From the NCBI GenBank assembly GCA_018969565.1, contig JAGWYC010000012.1, positions 1-19,072 on the forward strand: a DNA stretch of 19,072 nt, read 5' to 3'. How positions within the stretch are numbered: the first letter of the stretch is position 1; the number at the start of each line of letters is the position of its first letter. The notes under the pieces were generated by a model that did no database searches, was not told where the DNA came from, and was given only the letters and a program-made list of their open reading frames with translations. Both the position numbers and the translations under genes were made by a program. This DNA comes from Bacteroidota bacterium. Its GTDB lineage: Bacteria > Bacteroidota > Bacteroidia > NS11-12g > UBA955. Below, piece after piece: positions 10,201 through 16,470 of this stretch.

Positions 10201-11747
10201 AGTTCCAGAAGTTATGGGCGATGGGCCGCATGAGCCATGAAAACGTTTGTTTCGGAAAAGACAGTTTGTCTGCATATTATGGTGAAGATGCCGGTGCGGG
10301 TAACGTTTGGAAATTCGTTGCCGATCAGAAAGCCAATATGTCTTCAGGCAAACTGTATGTATTGAAACTCGACAGCGCCATGGTAGGTTTTGAACCACGT
10401 GGCACAACCGGAAAATGGGTTTTGATACCCAACTCTACTCAATCGGAGCGGAACAATATTGTCAATGCAGCCCGTGCTGCCGGTGCAACGGGTTTCAGTG
10501 GAGTGGAAGACGTTGAAATCAATCCATTGGATGGTGGAATTTACTTCACCGCAAAAGGCAATAACCGCACCTATCGCTTCAAGGAGAACGGCAATAACAT
10601 TACTGCCTTTGAAACCTATATCGGCGGCAAAACCTATCGCATCAGCACACCCAACGGAATTATTGCCGAACCCTGGAGTTCTGGAAACGACAACCTGACC
10701 TTCGACTCCAGAGGAAATCTTTACGTACTGCAGGATGGTGGTAAAGACCATATTTGGGTGGTAAAAAATGGCCACACACAAGCCAACCCCAAAGTGGAAA
10801 TCTTTATGACAACCCCTATTGGTTCCGAGCCAACAGGCATGACGTTCACTCCAAATGAGAAATTCATGTTCCTTTCCATTCAGTCGCCCAGCAGCTCAAA
10901 TATTACAGTACAGAAGGATGCTGCCGGTAAAAATGTTGTATTCAATCGAGCTACCACCATAGCCATCGCATTGGATCAGGCTTTCAAACCTGCCGCCAAG
11001 GCCATGATTGAAGTAAACGACAGTACTCAATGCCTCAACGGCAACAGCTTTGCCTTCACCAATAAGAACGGCAACCGCGTTCAATCTTCGTGGAACTTCG
11101 GCAACGGACAAACATCCACCCAAGTCAATCCAACTGTCTCTTATAACGCTACCGGTAACAATAAGGTTACCTTGAACACGCTGGATATGTACAATGGGTG
11201 CACCTCTTCTGCCACACGCAACGTCAGCGTATTCCCAAGTCCGGCTAAACCGGTCATCAGCGGCAAGAATGCAGCTGAACAGGGAAGCACCGAGCCTTAT
11301 TCTGTGGCTCCGAAAACAGGTTCTGTTTACAACTGGAACATAACCGGTGGAAACCAACTGTCTGGTGGAAGCACTGCTTCCATCTCTGTGAAGTGGAGCC
11401 AGGTTCCCAATGGTAAAATTGAGGTAACTGAAACCGACCTCAATGGATGCAACAGTGAACTTGCGCGTCTGCTGGTTACATTGGCCGCACCGATGCATAC
11501 GGAGAACCTGAGCATTCCCGGCTTAAAGCTGTTCCCGAATCCGACTGAAGGCATCTGTTATCTCCATGCCGATGCGAATGTAGATTGGTCACTCGCGGAT
11601 TTTTCCGGCAAAGTGCTCCAAACAGGTAGTTATAAAGCAGGCGCAAATGGCATCATCGACCTCACCAAGTTCAGTGCGGGTTCCTATACCATCACGATAA
11701 TCAAAGGTGAACAAAGCCAAAGCGCTATCATCGTAAAAACAAGATAA
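7299..11747 (+). CDS. T9SS-secreted PhoX-like protein with three N-terminal repeats
   Basis: A 1482-aa protein. A signal peptide ends near TLTAQ (about residue 25). Three tandem repeats of exactly 194 aa follow (30-223, 224-417, 418-611), each with DDLEEWIAGPPTQTKN, DPCxVxI and GTREVESxDGDAPKAPLLVI. They resemble beta-sandwich modules seen on secreted marine-type proteins. Residues about 618-795 are a galactose-binding-like domain (HDDGAVVYFNGTEV at about 710). Residues about 814-1227 match DUF839/PhoX, a calcium/iron phosphatase-type beta-propeller: TCEE (C931, E932, E933), SHENVCFG, YYGEDAGAGNVWKF and PTGMTFTPNEKFMFLSIQ. A PKD domain (about 1240-1310), a second Ig/PKD-like domain (about 1312-1405) and a type IX sorting tail (from LFPNPTEG, about 1411, to the C-terminus) complete it. 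It should be exported across both membranes and held on the surface or released. True phosphatase activity is unproven. Confidence 0.88.
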   Translation: MKSQFTKIGLLLLFIWAGQFTLTAQKTLSVRINSPFDDLEEWIAGPPTQTKNIGEIDWNSSDLEFGYESSTTDPQLVGLRFTNIGIPKGSLITNAYIQFTVDATSKNADPCKVIIKMDPAANSAALDSNRFHLSRRAKTTDSVVWNVADRTKWATVGMAGPDQRTPNLAVLLQNLINNDNWNSGNAVSFFLQGTGTREVESYDGDAPKAPLLVIEYIPAVTVAVRINNAFDDLEEWIAGPPTQTKNIGEIDWNSSDLEFGYESSTTDPQLVGLRFNGIGIPQGSRILSSYIQFTVDATSKNADPCEVVIRCDPSDNALALDSNKFHLTRRTQSTDSVFWKVSDRTKWGTVGQAGPDQRTPSLNNLVQSLVNRSGWNAGNSMAFFIKGKGTREVESFDGDAPKAPLLVITYIPLITKSVRINRAFDDLEEWIAGPPTQTKNIGEIDWNSSDLEFGYESSTTDPQLIGLRFNNIDVPKGAIVQNAYIQFTVDATSKNADPCEVVIRYEPSDNAAPLDSNKFHLTRRTQSADSVFWKVSDRTKWATVGQAGPDQRTPNLSPLVQKIIDRSGWVAKNSMAFFIKGKGTREVESFDGDAPKAPLLVISYLGSSDSAGPAPGYKALPVTGFPINTGESWNFWDKGRRPSVKWTDTTNNDTLWGQGIAPLGYGDPTLKTEVGFGPNASNKFITTWFRKTINISSFAALSDTLELNIMHDDGAVVYFNGTEVLRLNMPAGAVDSSTRALTAREGMQEQLLYSYDIPKTRLRNGKNVIAVEIHQQAPGSSDIGFDMELKNRSMPIPALGQICNSPNEPFITCFNSILPIDHVDSMNIPKSHKFQSVFGQGDAYTVGGGVALGSNDFTGFIPKNGSSTEGYLSINHETSPGGVSMLDLHLDCNTGLWVVDSSRAIDFTTDIVLTSSNCSGGVTPWGTVVTCEETTAGSDVNADGYMDIGWMVEIDPRTKKVMKYGTSKFQKLWAMGRMSHENVCFGKDSLSAYYGEDAGAGNVWKFVADQKANMSSGKLYVLKLDSAMVGFEPRGTTGKWVLIPNSTQSERNNIVNAARAAGATGFSGVEDVEINPLDGGIYFTAKGNNRTYRFKENGNNITAFETYIGGKTYRISTPNGIIAEPWSSGNDNLTFDSRGNLYVLQDGGKDHIWVVKNGHTQANPKVEIFMTTPIGSEPTGMTFTPNEKFMFLSIQSPSSSNITVQKDAAGKNVVFNRATTIAIALDQAFKPAAKAMIEVNDSTQCLNGNSFAFTNKNGNRVQSSWNFGNGQTSTQVNPTVSYNATGNNKVTLNTLDMYNGCTSSATRNVSVFPSPAKPVISGKNAAEQGSTEPYSVAPKTGSVYNWNITGGNQLSGGSTASISVKWSQVPNGKIEVTETDLNGCNSELARLLVTLAAPMHTENLSIPGLKLFPNPTEGICYLHADANVDWSLADFSGKVLQTGSYKAGANGIIDLTKFSAGSYTITIIKGEQSQSAIIVKTR
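7386..9131 (+). repeat. Three 582-bp in-frame tandem repeats
   Basis: Units at 7386-7967, 7968-8549 and 8550-9131 encode the three 194-residue modules of the PhoX-like protein. The period is exactly 582 bp in both steps. Protein identity is very high, with the stretch from DDLEEW to GLRF identical over 45 residues between units 1 and 2. By hand comparison about 23 of those 45 codons differ, all synonymously. Confidence 0.93.
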
Positions 11748-11771
11748 AAAATACTGCCGAAGCATAAAAAT

Positions 11772-11804
11772 AGGGCCATCCGCTATGCGGATGGCTCTTT
11801 TTTT
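11772..11804 (+). terminator. Rho-independent terminator after PhoX-like gene
   Basis: A perfect 9-bp stem, gccatccgc (11775-11783) and gcggatggc (11787-11795), with loop tat, extends by a G-U pair and two further pairs to 11772/11798 and runs into a T-rich tract ending at about 11804. It lies 24 bp after the stop codon at 11747. It is the clearest terminator in the window and marks the end of the unit containing the PhoX-like gene. Confidence 0.93.
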
Positions 11805-11947
11805 ATTGGCAGATTTAGACCAATCAATGGCCCATGAAGGCAATAGATATCGAATCGTTTGCGGGGTCAGACCAGTTCGGAACTTTCAAGCATTGGATAC
11901 CATCACCCAGAATTTAGCCCGCTTTTGTGTTACTTCGCGGGGCTTAC

Positions 11948-13630
11948 ATGAAACGCCTTCTGAATAGTCTGCTCGCCTTGTGTTTACCGGCGGCCCTGTT
12001 TGCGCAGGACAACAAGAGCGAAGACAAAGGAACCCTCTCCGGCAACCTGCTGTTGTCGCATCAGATGTACGACCGCGACGACTCCATTGGTGCCAGTACG
12101 CAGGTGTACCGCACCACTAAAAGCAGCAGCGATGCCTGGCTGTATCTGAACTACAAGGTGCGCGGCTACAGTTTTTCGCTGCGCTACGACCTGTTCAACA
12201 ACTCACCGCTGTTGAATCCGCAGGGCACCTTTACCGAGAACGGCATTGGTTTCTGGCAGATTTCCAAAGACATCGACAAGCTGAACATCACGGCGGGCTA
12301 TTTCTACGAGCAGTTTGGCAGCGGCATTATTTACCGCAGCTATGAGGTGCGTCCGCTGGGCCTGGATTTCGCCACGCAGGGCCTGCGTCTGTCTTATAAA
12401 TTCAGCAATAACACCGTTTTAAAGGCATTTACCGGCATGCCCAAGGGCGATATCGGCAACCGATTCGGTGTGAATCCGCAGGTGATGAAAGGCGTGAACC
12501 TAGAGCACCGTGCAGACCTTGGGAAGCTGGGCAATCTGGACCTGGGCGCTTCATTCCTGAACCGCACCCTGGACCGGCAAAGCATGCAGCTGATTGTGGA
12601 AAATATCCGCTCCTACCCGGTGGACGAGCAGTTTATTCCGAAATACAACGTATATGCCTGGAACGCCTATGCCAACTGGGCGGTAGGTAACCTTTCCCTG
12701 GGTGTAGAATACAACCACAAGAGCGCGGAAGCCATACGCACACAAAGCGGGGTCCTGGAAAACAGGAATGGCAAGGTGTTGCTGGTGAATGCCGCCTACT
12801 CGGTGGCGGGTTTTGGCAAGAATGGAGGCGGCAGCATGGGTTTCAATGCGCAGTACCGCCACGTAGATCACTACTCCCTGCGCTACCAGCCTTTCCTGAA
12901 TGTGCAGCAGCCCCTGTACGGATTCATCACCTACCTGCCTTCGCTCACCCGACAAAATGCCTACCGCCTGCTGGCCCGCTATCAGGCGCCCACCCAGGAC
13001 TTGGGTGAGAACGGCGTGCAGGCGGAATGGGTAATTACGCCCAAGTTCGGCACCAACTTCAACCTGAATTATTCAGATGTGCGTAGCCTGAAAAGCAATG
13101 GAGCCAACGGCAATGTGATTCAGCTTTACCGGGAAATGTATGCCGAATGGCAGCAGAAATGGGGCAAGAAGAAAAAGATACAGACCAAGCTGGGCCTGCA
13201 ACGGATCTACTACAACCAGGCGCGCTACGAACAGGAGCCGGAATATGAGCCGGTGCATACCTTCACCCCCTTTGGTGAACTGAGCATCAAGCTGCCCAAG
13301 AAGCGCAGTATGCGTCTGGAGTTCCAATACCTGAACACCAAAGAAGACCAGGGTTCGTTCCTGAACACCATGCTGGAGTTCAACGTTTCCCCTTACTGGA
13401 ACATAACTGCCGGCGACATGATCAACACAAGTCCCCACCGCTACAAGAACATGATTATCGCCAACAAGGTCATCCACTACCCGACCTTGTTCACCAGCTA
13501 TACGGTGAAGAATTCGGTGTTTACCCTGGCTTACCTGAAACAACAGGCGGGTGTGAACTGCTCCGGCGGTATTTGCAGGGTGGAACCCGCCTTCAGCGGA
13601 TTCCGCTTTACAGTGAGTACGAATTTTTAA
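11948..13630 (+). CDS. DUF6029-like outer-membrane beta-barrel protein
   Basis: A 560-aa protein with a signal peptide (MKRLLNSLLALCLPAALFAQ) and then a body dominated by alternating hydrophobic/polar strands rich in Tyr and Phe, typical of an outer-membrane barrel. It ends CSGGICRVEPAFSG...STNF: a Cys pair then a terminal Phe, as expected for barrel assembly. This C-terminal CxGGxCR...FxG pattern, with the sequence PLGLDFATQGLRL, matches my recollection of the Bacteroidota DUF6029 family, whose function is unknown. The frame is open upstream to 11927, but ATG 11948 opens the signal peptide and is preferred. It is isolated from the PhoX-like gene by a strong terminator and is convergent with the CxxC lipoprotein gene 48 bp away. 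Confidence 0.78.
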   Translation: MKRLLNSLLALCLPAALFAQDNKSEDKGTLSGNLLLSHQMYDRDDSIGASTQVYRTTKSSSDAWLYLNYKVRGYSFSLRYDLFNNSPLLNPQGTFTENGIGFWQISKDIDKLNITAGYFYEQFGSGIIYRSYEVRPLGLDFATQGLRLSYKFSNNTVLKAFTGMPKGDIGNRFGVNPQVMKGVNLEHRADLGKLGNLDLGASFLNRTLDRQSMQLIVENIRSYPVDEQFIPKYNVYAWNAYANWAVGNLSLGVEYNHKSAEAIRTQSGVLENRNGKVLLVNAAYSVAGFGKNGGGSMGFNAQYRHVDHYSLRYQPFLNVQQPLYGFITYLPSLTRQNAYRLLARYQAPTQDLGENGVQAEWVITPKFGTNFNLNYSDVRSLKSNGANGNVIQLYREMYAEWQQKWGKKKKIQTKLGLQRIYYNQARYEQEPEYEPVHTFTPFGELSIKLPKKRSMRLEFQYLNTKEDQGSFLNTMLEFNVSPYWNITAGDMINTSPHRYKNMIIANKVIHYPTLFTSYTVKNSVFTLAYLKQQAGVNCSGGICRVEPAFSGFRFTVSTNF

Positions 13631-13678
13631 TCACACGCGATTTTACAGCCATAGTGCAGCACCCACAAGGGTGTTCCA
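13631..13678. other. 48-bp convergent junction with small hairpin
   Basis: This is the spacer between the DUF6029-like gene (+) and the CxxC lipoprotein gene (-). It contains a 5-bp stem caccc / gggtg with loop acaa (13660-13673). No T-tract follows on either strand, so it is at best a weak bidirectional terminator. Confidence 0.3.
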
Positions 13679-14158
13679 TTAGCGTTCCCTTTTTAAAAAT
13701 CGCATTACCTGATCTGTTCTCAACTGCATGCCGTTGAACAGGGAATCCTGGGGCAGCAGCAAGGAATCGCCAATGCACAGGTTGATGCCACTGCCGGCTC
13801 CTGAAATCACAGCACTGTCCTTGAGGATATACGCAGGCATCACCAGCGGATACCCCAGTCGGGTGCGCGCCAGGATGCCTTGTCCGTTCAGGCAGTCGGG
13901 CGGACCCACGCGGCCGGAATAGTGCAACAGATACACCGGCTTCAGATGGTGGGCGCCTGCCTGCAGTTTCAGCAGGGCGCTGATTTGCTCCACACAGCCG
14001 CTGCAATACGGATAACTCATATACACCTGTAGTGTTCTCTGTTTAGTAGGGACGCTTCGTTCCCGGCATTGATCATCATACACCCTGATGCCTGACTGAG
14101 TACTGCCGCAGGCCACACTGAGCAGGATGAGCCCCCACTTAATACCTCCGGTACACAT
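13679..14158 (-). CDS. CxxC lipoprotein, possible thioredoxin-like fold
   Basis: A 159-aa exported protein, last gene of the four-gene operon. The N-terminus GLILLSVACGS fits a lipoprotein signal with C17 as the acylated residue. Near residue 43 a strand-like LQVYMSYPYCSGC leads into a helix (VEQISALLKL), placing C52-x-x-C55 where thioredoxin-like proteins have their redox pair. A short protein with one such pair would suit a periplasmic thiol oxidoreductase or a metal-binding lipoprotein. I cannot assign a named family. It overlaps the upstream gene by 20 bp, and only the ATG at 14158 gives the lipoprotein signal. Two further cysteines (C31 and one in GPPDCLNG) could form a structural disulfide. 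Confidence 0.7.
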   Translation of the reverse strand: MCTGGIKWGLILLSVACGSTQSGIRVYDDQCRERSVPTKQRTLQVYMSYPYCSGCVEQISALLKLQAGAHHLKPVYLLHYSGRVGPPDCLNGQGILARTRLGYPLVMPAYILKDSAVISGAGSGINLCIGDSLLLPQDSLFNGMQLRTDQVMRFLKRER

Positions 14159-15356
14159 ATACGGCCATGGTTTTCTTACTTCCCGGAAGCGTCTGAGTCA
14201 CAAAGCGCATCAGCTCAGGGCCGGTTTTACCAATCATGGTCTCCTTGCCGGCGGCAATGCCCAGGGCCATCAGCGAACCGTCATCCAGTAAAAAGGTGGG
14301 CGAGCCTGTACGCAGCAGGTTTAAGGCGAAGATGTCCGGGTCAAAGGCGGCAAAGGGACCTGGTGTGGTCACTTTAATTGTGGTATCCAAAACCAGCGTC
14401 TCCCCTTCCCTGCGCAGGAAATCCATAGCCCAGAGCTGCAGCCCGTCTTCAAAAAGCGTGTAACGCACCACCACATCACCACGGCGGTTGGCCATGATTT
14501 TCTCGATACGGGAATAGCGTTGCATCCAGGTGGCCATGGTATCCCAGGCCGCCAACTGACCACGGGTGAACTCCAGCGCATCATATTCAGCTTCGAGGCT
14601 GTCGGGGTATTGCGCCCAGGTTTCCGGCTTTGCCTCATACAACAGTCGGGCAGGGAAGTGGGGATTGGCGGCGAAGATCCTGTAGTTCACGATGTCTGCC
14701 ATCAGCAGCGTGCTGTCTCCCCAGAGCGCACAAAGGCTATTGTCAAACTTGCTCCGCGTAAGATACAGGTGTTCCCGGGGCAATTCCAGGGTATCAGTGC
14801 GTCCGGAGTTGATGTGATAGCGTATCACCCCGGAACTGAATTTACCTTCATCATAGGGGTAGGCGTAATGCCCGTAAACGGTAGCTCCGTCGCGCGTGAG
14901 CAGGTATTTGTCTGCGGTAGCGTCCGGTTTGCGGAAACGCCGTGTGGTTCGTCCGGCATTCAGGATTTGCAAGAATGAATCTGTGACCAAAAGGAGTTCA
15001 TTCTTCCCAAGAAACAGGCTGGCATCCAAACGTGCTTCCTTGGGAAGTTCCTGTTTGTGGCGAATCAGTTTTTCAGGTCTGATGCTGCTGTGCGTTCCCG
15101 AAGCATCCTGCCTTTGGAAGGTCACCAGCTTGCCTGCTTTATGCTCCTTGAGGTACATGAAATTCAGTTGATTCCCTTCCACCGTAAAGCCAAGGTAATC
15201 CCGGATAAAAACGAGGCCGGGTACTTCCACCTCGGTATTGGCGAAGGAACGCTCCAGTTTCAGGCCGCGCTGTGCTGATGCATGCAGTGCATTCAGGCTT
15301 AAGAAGATACCGGCTGCCACCCTGAGGCAGCAACCGGTAGAAAAGAAACAAGACAT
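14139..15356 (-). CDS. Secreted protein, possibly beta-propeller-like, unknown function
   Basis: A 405-aa protein with a signal peptide ending near ALHASAQ (about residue 29). The mature part is rich in short beta-strand runs (LVFIRDYLGFTVEG, ELLLVTDSFLQIL, LCALWGDSTLLMADI, VVVRYTLFEDGLQLWAMDF, TFLLDDGSLMALGI) and could be a six-bladed propeller, but no diagnostic motif is visible and I do not recognise the family. The frame is open to 15401, but the ATG at 15356 gives the signal peptide and lies 4 bp after the previous gene's stop. The next gene overlaps its last 20 bp. Tight packing with small secreted proteins and a CxxC lipoprotein suggests they act together in the periplasm or at the outer membrane. 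Confidence 0.72.
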   Translation of the reverse strand: MSCFFSTGCCLRVAAGIFLSLNALHASAQRGLKLERSFANTEVEVPGLVFIRDYLGFTVEGNQLNFMYLKEHKAGKLVTFQRQDASGTHSSIRPEKLIRHKQELPKEARLDASLFLGKNELLLVTDSFLQILNAGRTTRRFRKPDATADKYLLTRDGATVYGHYAYPYDEGKFSSGVIRYHINSGRTDTLELPREHLYLTRSKFDNSLCALWGDSTLLMADIVNYRIFAANPHFPARLLYEAKPETWAQYPDSLEAEYDALEFTRGQLAAWDTMATWMQRYSRIEKIMANRRGDVVVRYTLFEDGLQLWAMDFLRREGETLVLDTTIKVTTPGPFAAFDPDIFALNLLRTGSPTFLLDDGSLMALGIAAGKETMIGKTGPELMRFVTQTLPGSKKTMAVYVYRRY

Positions 15357-15360
15357 AGGA

Positions 15361-15798
15361 TCAGATGAGTTCTTCTTTGTTGATGGTGATGGATCCGTCA
15401 TCGGGGTTTTGGTGGTCCCAGACGATGGTATAGCTGTATTTCTTGCCCGTATTCGGATCGAGGAACACCCGGGTTTCCGAGCCGCGCAGTTTCCCCTGCT
15501 TCAGTTCCTCCTGAACAAATTCCAACAGGAAGTCCTGGATGCCGCTCTGAACCGGATCTCCCTGTGTGGGGCGGTCGGTTAAATAGGGGCAGATTCTGGA
15601 CCCTGGTTCGCGGCAATCAATGATGCGCACAATATCCCATGCGTATGGAACATAAACCTGAAAATCTGTTACGAACATGTACCCATTCGGACCGCCATTT
15701 GTGGTAGTTCTGGAGTAAATAATCCAGGCATAGGAATCGCTGACGGTGGCCAACAGGCACAGTGTCAGTGTGGCAAGGCGGAAGATCAGCTTTTTCAT
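15361..15798 (-). CDS. Small secreted WIIYS/KEEL protein, second copy
   Basis: A 145-aa protein with a signal peptide predicted to be cut after DSYA (residue 24), giving a mature N-terminus WIIYS. It carries a CX7CP motif (C62, C70), a helix-like FVQEELKQGK, a hairpin GKKYSYTIVW, and ends TINKEELI. The same landmarks occur in the upstream neighbour, so the two are paralogues. No known family is recognised. Its ATG overlaps the upstream stop in an ATGA arrangement, and a full AAGGAGG ribosome-binding sequence lies 7 nt before the ATG, embedded in the upstream gene's KEEL codons. A structural or ligand-binding secreted protein with one disulfide is the most that can be inferred. Confidence 0.75.
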   Translation of the reverse strand: MKKLIFRLATLTLCLLATVSDSYAWIIYSRTTTNGGPNGYMFVTDFQVYVPYAWDIVRIIDCREPGSRICPYLTDRPTQGDPVQSGIQDFLLEFVQEELKQGKLRGSETRVFLDPNTGKKYSYTIVWDHQNPDDGSITINKEELI

Positions 15799-16235
15799 AA
15801 CAGTTCCTCCTTGTCAATGGTGGTACGTATCTGTTCCCCTTCTGTTTCCCAGCGGATCGTGTACCGATAGCTTTTGCCGGTAGCCTCATCATAATAAACC
15901 ACACTGTGCGCTCCTGAGGCCTTACCGAGTTGGGTCTGTTCCATTGCATAGCGCGACAGGTTGTTCACATGCGCCGCATCAGTGTGGTTGCTGTAATCAG
16001 CAGGCCCTACCGAGGTAGGGCATTTTTCGCGACCCACACCGGAACAAGTGATGATGACCATCTCCACTTCGACAGAGGTGAAGGCCAAACTCATCCGGGC
16101 AGTGGTTTTACTGGTACTGGCATACCCATCCCTGACCGCATCAACGGATTTAAACTTGGCACTGTAGATGATCCAGGCGTTGCTCTCTTGCACTCCCGCA
16201 AGCAACAACATAGAAAAAATAATAAAATGTCTCAT
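15795..16235 (-). CDS. Small secreted WIIYS/KEEL protein, first copy
   Basis: A 146-aa protein and first gene of the four-gene minus-strand operon. A signal peptide (MRHFIIFSMLLLAGVQESNA) leaves a mature protein starting WIIYS. Landmarks shared with the downstream paralogue are CX7CP (C64, C72), YAMEQTQLGK, ATGKSYRYTIRW and the C-terminus TIDKEELL. The N-terminal third after WIIYS differs freely between the two. The frame is open to 16271, but the ATG at 16235 opens the signal peptide. Its stop overlaps the next ATG. No family is recognised; homologues in other Bacteroidota would be expected. Confidence 0.75.
   Translation of the reverse strand: MRHFIIFSMLLLAGVQESNAWIIYSAKFKSVDAVRDGYASTSKTTARMSLAFTSVEVEMVIITCSGVGREKCPTSVGPADYSNHTDAAHVNNLSRYAMEQTQLGKASGAHSVVYYDEATGKSYRYTIRWETEGEQIRTTIDKEELL
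15806..15812 (-). promoter_or_regulatory. Consensus Shine-Dalgarno inside upstream gene
   Basis: The minus strand reads aaggagg exactly 7 nt before the ATG at 15798. It is formed by the codons for K-E-E in the KEEL tail of the preceding paralogue. With the ATGA overlap it gives a textbook coupling arrangement, unusual in a phylum that mostly does not use Shine-Dalgarno pairing. Confidence 0.65.
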
Positions 16236-16470
16236 AATACAAACAATTATGCCATACAATGTTAAGAACAATCTGTTTTAATAAGCAAGCCATGAATGAT
16301 GCATAAACCTTCGCCATTCAGCGCAAAACAGGGGTAAAAATATTGCTATTCGCTGATAATCAACTACTTACATAAAAAATATCAAATTAATTTATTTTAA
16401 ATTAAATGTTTGTAAACGTTTGTAAATACCTCACTGATGTTAAAATCCTTTTCCGGTAAGGATTGCCAGG
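16236..16470. promoter_or_regulatory. AT-rich upstream region with 10-bp-spaced direct repeats
   Basis: This is the spacer between the TonB receptor's end and the four-gene operon's first ATG; no gene is seen. It is markedly AT-rich at 16370-16430. Two perfect copies of gtttgtaaa (16408-16416, 16418-16426) sit one helical turn apart, and their junction forms the palindrome AAACGTTT (16414-16421). The operon promoter should lie here, but no exact TAnnTTTG was found on the minus strand. Confidence 0.4.
16444..16464 (-). terminator. Weak hairpin downstream of TonB receptor gene
   Basis: A 7-bp stem, aatcctt (16444-16450) and aaggatt (16458-16464), with a 7-nt loop lies just past the stop at 16471. 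On the minus strand it is followed only by a short T-run, so termination would be partial at best. Confidence 0.4.

Noticed and set aside
13608..14006. A 132-codon minus-strand frame overlapping the lipoprotein gene
   Set aside because: It lacks a signal or motif and conflicts with the frame that carries the lipoprotein signal and CxxC.
16005..16020. Hairpin ccctac-cgag-gtaggg
   Set aside because: It lies inside the coding sequence of the first WIIYS/KEEL protein next to the CX7CP codons, with no T-tract. An attenuator role has no support.
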